DNA from: Adiantum capillus-veneris
Taxonomy: Eukaryota > Streptophyta > Polypodiopsida > Polypodiales > Pteridaceae
DNA: 64,000 nt
Direction of reading: 5' to 3'
Assembly: GCA_014529385.2 (NCBI GenBank)
Contig: CM043953.1
Location: forward strand, 114,417,549-114,481,548
Shown: piece after piece, positions 54,545 through 63,251 of the stretch
How the letters are laid out: the number at the start of each line of letters is the position of its first letter
Numbering within the stretch: the first letter of the stretch is position 1
Program-made: the position numbers and the translations under genes
Notes under the pieces: model-generated
What the model saw: only the letters and a program-made list of their open reading frames with translations
Told to the model about the DNA's origin: nothing
The model's database searches: none

Positions 54545-54618
<74 letters not shown>
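54545..54618. repeat. (GA)37 microsatellite
   Basis: A pure GA run, again at the 5' edge of the LTR fragment. Confidence 0.97.
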
Positions 54619-54619
<1 letters not shown>

Positions 54620-54985
54620 ATACTAATTGTTGGCCAAGTTGGAACGACTCACATAAGGGCTTGTAACCCTAACTTTTATCTTATTCTTCAATGTATGGTT
54701 TGCTGGCTCTCTTTCTATACATCATAGACTCTTGTTGTAGGTGAGTGTATGAGAGAGTGTGTGTATGAGCGAGGGTGAGCAAATGACCTTATGGTAGAGG
54801 CAAGGCGGTTGAGCAGTGACGACGGCAAGCTCCCTCTTCATGGTGGTGCAAGATTCCTGCAACGACAGAAAAAATAGAGGTGAGTGACACATTGTTTGCA
54901 TTTGTGAGCTTCCCTGCACACAGGTTGTGTGTTTGTAGCCTTAGTGGCTCATGCACAGCGCATAGCATTTCCCTTTCGATACGAC
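54619..54985 (+). mobile_element. Gypsy LTR fragment (GA-bearing family), 3' copy
   Basis: Aligns with 41447-41829 in direct orientation and in part with 62690-62860 inverted. It contains AAGGCGGTTGAGC and the conserved AGAGGTGAGTGACAC (about 54877). Similarity stops at about 54985. Confidence 0.6.
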
Positions 54986-55680
54986 AGGGAGAGAGAAAAT
55001 TGGCACAAAGACAAGAGAAGATCAACTTTATTTCTTAGTGATACTTACAAGCCTGACCATGAGGGGACACTAACTTCCAAAGGTGAGAGAGCTCATGATG
55101 CGAGGCGTGCACGACGGAGTGTGGACCACTATATGGTTCATGGCAATCTCTAGAGCTAATATATTAGTGGATTAGCAACAAGGTTAGTACATAAAACATC
55201 ATGACAATGGGAATGCCAGCAGCATCGTGAGAGATGACAAGTGCTAGGAGTGCCCAAGAGTAGAATGGAGTCAATGATTGTTGCCCTAGAGTGCTCATGG
55301 AGCCTTCAAGTGCTTGCCTACTACCTTGATACATGATTTTTGGATGGGTGCATGTGGTGAGTGGCCGTGCATCTCACGGTGTTGTGCTACCTCTCTCATG
55401 TCTCATGTCATGTGTCGTGTCTTTGGAGTGATGTGTTCTCTCATGATGTCTCTCTTCTCGAGAGTGATCATGTCCCCCTGAGACTGATCTCTAGCTCTCC
55501 TTTGGGGAGAGGAGAAATCTTCAACAATTGTATTGCCAAACAAAGAGGGACCTGGCACACGGATTGATCCCGTCAGGAAGACCATTTCGCTAGCATTATT
55601 TAGAGACAATGATGCAGGCTAGATGCTCTCTAGACAATGGGTATTGACCGTGGCTAGAGAGTGGTATATACAATGAATTT
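54986..55680. other. No gene recognised
   Basis: Junction sequence between the LTR fragment and the second gypsy pol. Repeated TCATGTC/CTCTCATG words at 55395-55450; no domain. Confidence 0.4.
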
Positions 55681-56076
55681 TTGGTTTTAATATTACAAGA
55701 AAAGATGAGGGTGCATACCTTCAAGAAATATTTGAGAAATTTCTTGAAAATCTATATGGATGATCTATGTGTACACTCTTTGCAAAGAGAAGAACGTGTG
55801 GAACACCTCAAAAAGGTATTCGAGAAATGCAGGACATATAGGATTTGCCTTAATCCAAAAAAATACACTTTCATGGTAAGACAAGGGCGAATATTGGGGC
55901 ATATTGTCTTAGATCATGGCATTTCCACAGATTTGGATAAGATTAAGGTGATTATTAAAATGCTAAGCCGATCAATGCAAAGCAAGTACAATGCTTCATG
56001 GGACATTGTGGTTATTACAGGAGGTTCATACACATGTATGCAATTATTGCACAACCACTGTATAGACTTCTCGTGA
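55681..56076 (+). pseudogene. Second Ty3/gypsy element: reverse transcriptase, palm onward
   Basis: LKIYMDDLCVHSLQREERVE has the YMDD catalytic box (55750-55765). HLKKVFEKCRTYRICLNPKK and RILGHIVLDHGIS follow, the conserved RT thumb (L.V...L......LN..KC.F......LGH.....GI). Upstream fingers are missing. The frame slips near 56000 into the RNase H frame. Confidence 0.85.
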
Positions 56077-56459
56077 TCTTCAAATGGACAGATAAATGCA
56101 AGGAATCTTTTAAGAAATTAAAAGAGGCCCTTGTATCCGCTCCAATGCTACTAGCACCAGATTGGGAGAAAATATTTCACGTCCATATAGATGCTTCTGC
56201 ATTTGCTATTGAATGTATTATGGCTCAACCAGGAGAGGGAACTGTGGATTTCCCAGTTAGCTATTCTAGTCAACAACTACATACTGCCGAAAGAAATTAC
56301 ACTGTCACTAAGAGAGAAGGACTTGGAATGATTTATGCCGTTAAGAAATTTTGGCATTACCTGCTCGCAAATAAGTTTGTGTTTTTCACAGACCATCAAG
56401 CCCTTTTATACCTTGTTAACAAACACTGGACGAATCACTTCCCTTTTATACCTTGTTAA
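55998..56459 (+). pseudogene. Second gypsy element: RNase H
   Basis: GYYRRFIHMYAIIAQPLYRLL leads into FKWTDKCKESFKKLKEAL. RNase H then shows VHIDASAFAIECIMAQPGEG, TVTKREGLGMIYAVKKFWHYL and FTDHQALLYLVNKH. A 40-bp duplication at 56401-56460 repeats LVN and breaks the frame just after the catalytic region. Confidence 0.88.
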
Positions 56460-56467
56460 CAGACACA
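56401..56467. repeat. Short tandem duplication, 40-bp period
   Basis: CCCTTTTATACCTTGTTAAC is repeated 40 bp apart. The insertion disrupts the RNase H/linker frame. Confidence 0.9.
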
Positions 56468-56918
56468 CCTTCGTGCAAATCACCTCTCTCGATTACCTAA
56501 TGGAGACAATCTAGAGGGAGTGGATGATGACCTACCTAATGCATACCTTTTCAATATAGAAATGGTACCTAAGTGGTCCCAAGAGATTGTCAAGCTACTA
56601 TCACACGGGGGAGAATTCAAAAAGACGGACCTAGACCTTAAACGACAAACGATTTGCCAAGCTAAGAACTTTCAGTTGGTTGGGAGACGTTTATATAATC
56701 TAGGTTCCGACAGCATTCTAAGTGTGTGCATAAACCCTGAGGAATATGGAACATATTTGTTGGAAGCGCATATCCAGGCAGTAACGTTTCATTGCTCAGC
56801 AACAAAAACTTTCCAAAGGCTGCGGCAATTGGGAGTGTATTGGCCGACTATGCGTGTCGATGTTCATGATTATGTCACTAATTGTGTCACATTGAACATG
56901 CCACATTGTTTCAAATAA
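56461..56918 (+). pseudogene. Second gypsy element: first H2C2 zinc-binding module
   Basis: ANHLSRLPNGDNLEG and DDLPNAYLFNIEMVPKW are followed by FQLVGRRLYNLGSDSILSVC. The module proper is YLLEAHIQAVTFHCSATKTF, then GVYWPTMRVDVHDYVTNC and NMPHC. The ligands are partly preserved (H...C/H and spaced Cys). It ends at a TAA (56916-56918). Confidence 0.7.
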
Positions 56919-57024
56919 CGCTTATGCTAGCATGGAGTCAATACATTGTTGACTATTTGGAAAGGAAAATATTTCCTGAAAATATCACCAAAAAACGATA
57001 AAAACAGAAGCTCCCAATTTCACT

Positions 57025-58200
57025 CTTATTGAAAAATCACTTGTATAAAAGGGAAAAGGATAACCAGCTTAGGCTATGTGCAACGGAGAACATGTGATTC
57101 CAATCCTGGAACAAGCACATGGAGGGATTAGTGGAGGCTATTTCTCAGGGGAGAAGACAACAAAAATTGTACTAACATTGGGATTATGGTGGCCAACATT
57201 ACATATGGACGCAAGCGAGTATACAAAACGATGTGAGTCTTGTCAAAGAACCAACGTAGCGATAATACGGGATGAGATGCCCTTACGGCCAATGATGAGA
57301 GCCAGAGCCTTTGCCAAGTGGGGTATATAATTTGTAGGGCCAATATCACCCCCTACATACAAAACACATGCCCAGTATATCATTGTAGCCACAAACTATC
57401 TAACAAAATGGGTAGAAGTTAAAGCTACACCAAAGGCTGATGTCAGGACTACTGCACAATTTCTGTACAAAAATATCTTTGTGAGATATGGTCTAGCTAT
57501 AGAAATTGTCAGTGATCGAGACACACATTTCATAAATGAGATAATTGAAAATCGTCTTGAACAATTCATGATAGTTCATAATAAGTCAGCTCCCTTCCAC
57601 CCGTGCAGGCTAATGGTCAAGCTGAGGCCACAAATAAGACTCTATGCACAATCCTAACAAAGAAAGTATCAAAGTCTAGAACGGATTGGGATCAGAAACT
57701 ACATTCAACTTTATGGGCGTATAGAGTAGCTTACAAAACCTCGATAGGCACAACATTGTACAACATGGTGTGTGGCCTTAATGCTATACTACCTATGGAA
57801 TTTCTAATCCCAACCCTAAGAACAACAAAATGTCTAGAGTGGACTGGTCATAAAATTTCCTAACATATAGATGACCTTGAACAACTAGATGAGCTTTGCT
57901 TGAAGGAAGTAGCTTCTATCTATGCACAAAAATGAAGGCCAAAAGAATTTTTTGATAAGCATCTACTTTCCAGAAAATTCAAAATAGGCCATTATGTCTT
58001 GGTTTATACATTGAAACAACATGCAAAGAAACTGAAAAGGCGAGGGATGGGACCCTTTGTGATTAAAGATTTATCACCAAGTGGTGCCATCAAGCTTGCT
58101 GCATTGGATGGGGAGGAAATGCCTAACTGGATAAGTGGTTGCCGACTAAAAAGATTCCATCTACCACTAACCCCAACCATGCTTGAGCGCCTATCTGAGA
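57025..58200 (+). pseudogene. Second gypsy element: second H2C2 module and integrase core
   Basis: A complete H2C2 module reads PILEQAHGGISGGYFSGEKT and WWPTLHMDASEYTKRCESCQ (57.1-57.26 kb). The core has FVGPISPPTYKTHAQYIIVA (57.33 kb), EIVSDRDTHFINEI (57.51 kb) and ANGQAEATNKTLCTIL (57.61 kb), so catalytic D, D and E are all visible. WAYRVAYKTS follows. The GPY/F end reads RRGMGPFVIKDLSPSGAIKL (58.04-58.1 kb). Stops at 57328 and 57861 and a shift near 57590 break it. After TPTMLERLSE the sequence passes into the minus-strand LTR block. Confidence 0.88.
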
Positions 58201-58955
58201 GGTCCCCTTGGAACTCTCCCAGGCCACTTTGGGCTATCTTGGAAATTTGCCGAAATGGACCCCGGACCCGCCTCGGGTCGGGGTGGGCTGAACCTGCCAG
58301 CAGCCCGTCGGTTGAGAACGAGGAGCGCCACGGGTGCGCGTTCATGAGTGTGCATGGCTGATCTCGAAGAGGAAGCCGAGGTCTCCGCGTGGAGTACCTA
58401 AACGTCCAATTCGGACATACCGTCCGCGTGTAGCGTCGAGCCGACGCTCGCCGAAATGAACCGACTATGAATCTGCCGCAGCCTTCGTCTGCGAACGAGG
58501 AGCGCGTCGGGCACGCGTTCTTGAATGTGCATAGATGAGCTTGTAGAGGAAGTCAAGACCTCTGCGTGGAGTACTTGAACGTCCAAAACGGATCACCTGT
58601 CCGCATGAGGCGCCTTGCCGACGCTCGCCAAAGAGACCCGCCGACTACGAGCCGACGGCCCCGAAACTGGGTCATCGAGTCCCCGTGCGTGGCGGACTCC
58701 CCCGATTACCTCCATGTGATGAAATGGAGGGGGACACTCCCGTTATCGGGCGCTCTCAAACCCCCATACGCGTCCGTAGTACCTAGACGGTGTGGTGAGG
58801 AGAAAATATAGGTCAGGACTATGTCCCATCGTCCGTCGTCCCCAAACCGGGTCCATCGCGCGTCCCCGCGGCCCGTGCCACGGTTAGCCGAGATCGGGTG
58901 GTCACCGTCCCAGCGTCACCCCGGGAGCTCCGAATCAACCGGAGCCCAACATACA
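58200..58955 (-). mobile_element. Minus-strand LTR beginning TGTATGTTGGG, GC-rich, with internal tandem repeat
   Basis: On the minus strand the LTR starts TGTATGTTGGGCTCC at 58955, right after the purine run AAGGGGGGGG (58956-58965). The internal end before it reads CTCTCGGGACGAGAGTTTTC, matching the hallmark end of Tekay/Del-type chromovirus elements (TTCGAGGACGAAAT...TAAGGGGGG). The distal end, near 58200, is not fixed. It holds two ~177-bp repeats. ORFs on either strand here are artefacts of GC-rich sequence. Confidence 0.6.
58290..58655. repeat. Tandem repeat, 2 x ~177 bp
   Basis: GAACGAGGAGCG at 58316 and 58493, then GTCTCCGCGTGGAGTAC / CCTCTGCGTGGAGTAC, AACGTCCAA and GCCGACGCTCGCC in the same order. 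Confidence 0.9.
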
Positions 58956-59210
58956 CCCCCCCCTTAGAAAACTCTCGTCCCGAGAGTAGCATTGTTAGGG
59001 CTGGAATTTCCCTGGTTAATGCTTTGGAGGGTGTAGAGATACGTGCGTCTACGAAATCCAAAATGGGTTGCATGAGTGGTCTTACCGATGAGGCAGTGTC
59101 TAACTCAAACAGCCGTGCTTGCTGAATGCAGAAAAAGCTGTGGGTACCAAGTCCGCTTGGCACTTTTGTTGGGGCTTGAATGATAGGTGTATGTACATTG
59201 GGGGCATAGA

Positions 59211-60008
59211 TCAAGTAGCTGCGTGATCCATGCCGAGGAACCTGTCTGTTCCGGATGTTTTACCTGTAGCTGCAGTGACGATGCAGCTCTCGTCTTTGTG
59301 TGTGAGAATCAAGTCGCATTGATCCGCACTGCTTCTTGGAAGCTGATTTGTCCGACTTCGTGCTGATTCCTTCCTGGATGGCGACGAAGGTGAGCTTACC
59401 TGCTCGATGAAGTAAGGTACGTTGCAGAAGGTACCTTTTAGGCTTATTGAGCACCGGTCCGTCCCTTGACCAAAAAGATGAAGCCTAACTGATAACTTCC
59501 TTGGCATACAGACCAAGGTTTTCCTGAGACTGCCGAAGGGACAATCCCATTGATACCTTGAAGCTTTGGCATACTTCAGGACTCGTTTGAACTTGAAAGT
59601 TCGGATGTGAGTCTTGCAAACTTGAGGGCAAGACTTGAAGTAGGTAACTCGTAGAGAAGAAGATTGGCCGATCCGCTTCTGTTCCTTGTTATCTGCTTGA
59701 AGCTTGTCGCTTGATTGAGCCTGAGTGCTCACATATATCTGTGTAGTTCTGGAAGAACTTCGACTTGTTCTTAGCAAACCTGTCTTCGTTGGCCGACGAA
59801 AACAAACCTGAGAATCACTCATCTTGGGTCTTCGTGTTTTCCCTTGTTTAGATCCGCTGCGATCTGGATAAAGGGTTGAAGCTCGGTTGGAAGAAAAATG
59901 GTTGATGGTGGGGCTCTTCCTCTTGAGCCCAATGTGGTCGCACCACATTCCTTTTCTTGTGTGCCCTTTGAGGCTCCATCTTGAGCTGAATGTTGGGCTT
60001 GGATGCAT
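59211..60008 (-). CDS. Doubtful 265-codon ORF in the LARD-like region
   Basis: The longest minus-strand frame here: Ser/Arg/Lys-rich, with no domain, no repeats of note and no conserved motif that I recognise. It overlaps the hairpin array at its upstream end. Probably a chance ORF in GC-richer DNA. Listed because of its length and sense orientation. Confidence 0.2.
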   Translation of the reverse strand: MHPSPTFSSRWSLKGHTRKGMWCDHIGLKRKSPTINHFSSNRASTLYPDRSGSKQGKTRRPKMSDSQVCFRRPTKTGLLRTSRSSSRTTQIYVSTQAQSSDKLQADNKEQKRIGQSSSLRVTYFKSCPQVCKTHIRTFKFKRVLKYAKASRYQWDCPFGSLRKTLVCMPRKLSVRLHLFGQGTDRCSISLKGTFCNVPYFIEQVSSPSSPSRKESARSRTNQLPRSSADQCDLILTHKDESCIVTAATGKTSGTDRFLGMDHAAT

Positions 60009-60150
60009 GTGTACCTGTTGAGGCTCCTGTCTGAGCCGAATGTAGGTGTACTCTTCGTGGTACCTGTATGGCTCCTTGTGAGCCTGATGTAGGCATGTCT
60101 GCTTGTTTTACCTTGGAGGGGCTCTTGTCTGAGCCCGAATGTAGGTGTCT
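59911..60150 (-). repeat. Array of five hairpin-plus-tail units, ~50-bp period
   Basis: Inverted repeats of the form GGCTC-N5-8-GAGCC lie at 59911-59930, 59972-59987, 60022-60037, 60070-60084 and 60117-60135. Each is followed within a few bases by a variant of GAATGTAGGTGT. Stems are 4-6 bp. Loops and spacers vary while the stems and tails are kept. Confidence 0.75.
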
Positions 60151-60414
60151 TTGCTTGAGGATCTATGCCACCGTCGGGGTGGACATAGCCTTGATTTCCT
60201 TCTTCTGCTGAAGATGTGCCCACTCTGATTGGGTTGATGTTGGCTTGTGCGTATGAGCAGTGCTATCTCGTAGACCGTCACTGCGGGAGGTATCACTCAA
60301 CCTCCGGCCTTCTTGAGAGGGGGCCGTCCTCATGTGGCCCTTGCGTTGAGCCGTCTTTGTGGGGGGCTATCCCTGAATCTGTGTGCTAAGGAAAAAGATG
60401 CATGGCCCGCCCGC

Positions 60415-60570
60415 TCGCAGGCCTCCAGCTTCGCTGTGGTGCTCGGTCCACCACTTCAGGGTCATCCGACTTCGAGGGTTTGGCTGATGAGTGGTCCACC
60501 CGAGTCAAAATTGGGTCCCCAGCTTCGCAGATTGGTTGGTGCGCGGTCCACCCGAGTCGAAATCGCCTGA
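60415..60570. repeat. Imperfect repeat with GGTCCACCCGAGTC
   Basis: GGTCCACCCGAGTCAAAATTGG (about 60492) and GGTCCACCCGAGTCGAAATCGC (about 60546), with a weaker GGTCCACCACTTCAGG upstream (about 60446). Period about 50 bp, like the hairpin array. Confidence 0.7.
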
Positions 60571-62073
60571 TGGTCTGATGGCACATGTCCTGCTTGTGAA
60601 GATCCTGTCTCTTGTGTGTTGAAGGGGCTCTCATGGTAGCCTGATAGTCCGCAGGTACTCGGTCTTGCTTGTGAAGGTCTGCTTATGTTGGTTGCTGCTT
60701 GCGTCTGATTGAGTTGGGGTGTTTTGCCTCGAGGGGGCTCAACCTCTCTCGGGTGTTTTGCCGAAGCCCCGGGCTCAACCGCTGATGATTGGGGCTAGGA
60801 TCCGGTCTTCTTGCCTTCACCTGCCGATTGAGTTCTACTCAAGAGGTACTCTCGACCTCACGCTGATATAGCGCGGCCTTTCCTTGCCGGCTTGTCTTTG
60901 CTGATGATGAGGAGGGCCTTCCTTGGCTCCTACCTCGTTGCTGCTGTTGCTGCTGGTTGGAGGGGGATATCTAGCCTGACCTCGAGAGAGTCCCACTGGA
61001 CTACATGCTGGGGGTGACATCTCGTTGCCCCCTCACGGTGAAGAAGCCTTGGCTCTACTCCTTTGCTCTGACTGCGCCGAAGAAGGCCTTGGTCATCTTA
61101 GGATAAACTCTGGCTGGTGGCTGGCTGCTTTGTGTTGTCTTACGTCAAGTCACCGCGTCTCTGAACTGCGCCCAACACAATCCAGGAGATACTTAGAAGG
61201 ATGAGCAACCCCGTCCCATCCCGGGTGCTTTGTAGCTCGCGGCTTCGTTGTGTCCTTTGTCGGTTGATACATTTTGTGGTAGCATCCTTGTACCTGTGCC
61301 TACTTCCTCTGAACTGGCCTAAAGCCAGTCCTTAGGTTCCCGCCCCGAATATGCATGAGGGTGGAGTATTCCTAGCACACCCTCCATCCACGGAACTATT
61401 GTTCCGATTTCTCACGGGGGCTTGCCTAGGTGATTCTGGTGAGAGCTACACTTAGCTCCGCTGCTATGACGGCTAGGTTCCCAGGCCTTGGCCGCTGAAC
61501 TACTTTGCTTTTCTTTCCACCTGTGATGTCTTGAGCTGGAGATGCCATCCAAGCTTGATTGCTATTTGGGCTCAAAGCCCTTGTAGACAACTGCACTTGC
61601 CGTCGATGTTCATGTCAAGGATCACACTCCCTGTACGTCTTCATTCCTTGTACCCTTTAGCTCGATGATGTTGGGTTTGCACGTTTTGAACGAGGGACAG
61701 CCTGTCACGCTGCCCGTGACCCTACCACAGGGGTCTATGTGCATATGCTACATTCTGAAGTTGAGCCACTAGCACTGTGACTCTGAGCCTGTGCCACGCA
61801 GGCTTGAGGTGCCAATGCTAAGTCACCTCGCCGCCCTTGTTGACAACTGAGGATGTATCTGAATGAGTCGGTCCCTTACCTTGGGCCGCTCTGCCAAGCC
61901 TTACCAATACCAGGTTGAAGCTCAATGGTTGATAGCCACGATTGACTCTGGGTCCGCTTACCTCTTCACAAGGTGCTTGTCAACTCCTGACGAGCCCGAC
62001 TGATGAGAAATTGCATATCTTGAGGGCCGATCCAACTGGAGGCCGATTGTAGGTGAAAGCTGAGGGGGTACAC

Positions 62074-62442
62074 TTAGCATTGTGTCCCCGCGGCTGCCCA
62101 ATGACTGGCCACTGCTTTGTTCTTGATTGCTGCATGGTTAGCATGGAGGGTCTCTTCACCTAGAGCCCCCGCCGAAGAAAATTCGGAGCCGACGTATCCT
62201 GACGACTCGAAGTACCCCTGCTGGGCATGTCTTCTGTGTATTCCATGAGCCGGGCTTCCCACATTCCATTGGAGTCGCTTTACTTTGCAACCCCGGTCAC
62301 ATTCCTGGTGACCCAGTGCGTTTGCATCGCTGGCTCGCACATCTGTGATCTTCTTGGCAGTAGATTTTGCGTACTTTGCTTTTGTTGTCCCGCCGTTGGA
62401 AATCGCGGGTTTAGCTCTGATACCAAGTGAAGGCAACAACAA
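62074..62442 (-). CDS. ORF immediately downstream of the PBS in the LARD-like element
   Basis: A 122-codon frame whose track start lies in the LTR. The part after the PBS begins SNGGTTKAKYAKSTAKKITD, a lysine-rich start typical of Gag N-termini, followed by no recognisable capsid domain. It could be a Gag stub or chance. Confidence 0.25.
   Translation of the reverse strand: MLLPSLGIRAKPAISNGGTTKAKYAKSTAKKITDVRASDANALGHQECDRGCKVKRLQWNVGSPAHGIHRRHAQQGYFESSGYVGSEFSSAGALGEETLHANHAAIKNKAVASHWAAAGTQC
62413..62425 (-). promoter_or_regulatory. Primer-binding site, exact initiator tRNA-Met match
   Basis: The minus strand reads TGGTATCAGAGCT, identical to the standard plant LTR-retrotransposon PBS. 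It sits 2 bp from the LTR end (...GCCTTCA, 62428). Confidence 0.85.
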
Positions 62443-62874
62443 TACTTGATTCGGGATCTCAATGCAACTTGATCTCCTACAACCTTTACAAGCAACTTCA
62501 ACTTGACAACCAATTACAGAGGACGATGAATGAGCTCCAAAGTTATTCAGAACATCTAATTAAAGTTATGGGATGGATGGTGATCAGAGTACAGATCAAT
62601 CAACATGACTATCCGCATAAATTTTATGCGGTCTGTGCGCGTATGTCGCACGTGTCAATGTAAGGAACTTGCCGATACACCGTGTGCGAGCCACAAATGG
62701 CTCCAAGCACACAACAAGCCTAAACTAGTAAGCTCAAAGATGGCGTTGGTGTGTCACTCACCACTTACGCTTCTTGTCCTGGAGGATTCCTCGCCGCAAA
62801 GAAGAGGGAGACACCGCGCTCAACCGCCTCGCCGCCGTCGTGCCGTCGCAATGCTCGATCATACATACTCTCAC

Positions 62875-62879
<5 letters not shown>

Positions 62880-62922
<43 letters not shown>

Positions 62923-62942
62923 GCATACACACACACACACAC
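62880..62942. repeat. Compound (CT)20 / (CA)8 microsatellite
   Basis: CT run 62880-62920 and CA run 62927-62942, within the minus-strand LTR. Confidence 0.95.
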
Positions 62943-63163
62943 AAGGAGATGAAGAAGAAGAAGATGGAGATGGAGCAAGAGCACTCTTCAATTTCACAAA
63001 TGAGTGAATTTTAGGTTTAGTTGACTTTTATATGAGCTCACCCCATTCACACTTGGGCGCCCATGCTTAGTCAACTAATCCCTTGAATGTTCCAGTTAGA
63101 GTGCGCCTCACATCGGCGATCACTCTTACCCTTTTCCTATTGGACCGACAAGCTCGGTACCTG

Positions 63164-63201
63164 ACTCTACCACGTAAATAATACTCTACCACGTAAATAA
63201 T
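63164..63201. repeat. Perfect tandem duplication, 2 x 19 bp
   Basis: ACTCTACCACGTAAATAAT occurs twice in succession within the LTR U3. Confidence 0.95.
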
Positions 63202-63251
63202 ACAACGTCCGTCGTAGGTGATAGGGTGTCCGTGAGCCGTGAAGGTTAACA

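Larger units (their letters stand above)
58966..62412 (-). mobile_element. Non-autonomous LTR retrotransposon internal region (LARD-like)
   Basis: Bounded on the minus strand by an initiator-Met PBS (62413-62425) and a chromovirus-style polypurine end (58956-58965). Yet 3.4 kb show no gag, protease, RT, RNase H or integrase motif. Frames of 265 (59211-60008) and 134 codons (59819-60223) lack domains. It is GC-richer than the DNA on either side. Large retrotransposon derivatives have this form and depend on proteins of autonomous relatives. The LTRs at the two ends differ in their start, so it may be a composite rather than one intact element. Confidence 0.5.
62428..63251 (-). mobile_element. 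Minus-strand LTR (TGTTAACC...CCTTCA), ~824 bp
   Basis: Ends ...GTTGTTGCCTTCA 2 bp before the PBS and starts TGTTAACCTTCACGG at 63251, after the purine run AGGAAGGGAGG. It has a TATA box (CATATAAAAG, about 63030), a GA tract (CT on +, 62880-62920) and a CA tract. A core shared with the LTR fragments at 41.6 and 54.8 kb (GAGGCGGTTGAGC...GTGAGTGACAC) is also present. Overlapping small ORFs (62605-63014) are repeat artefacts. Confidence 0.65.
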
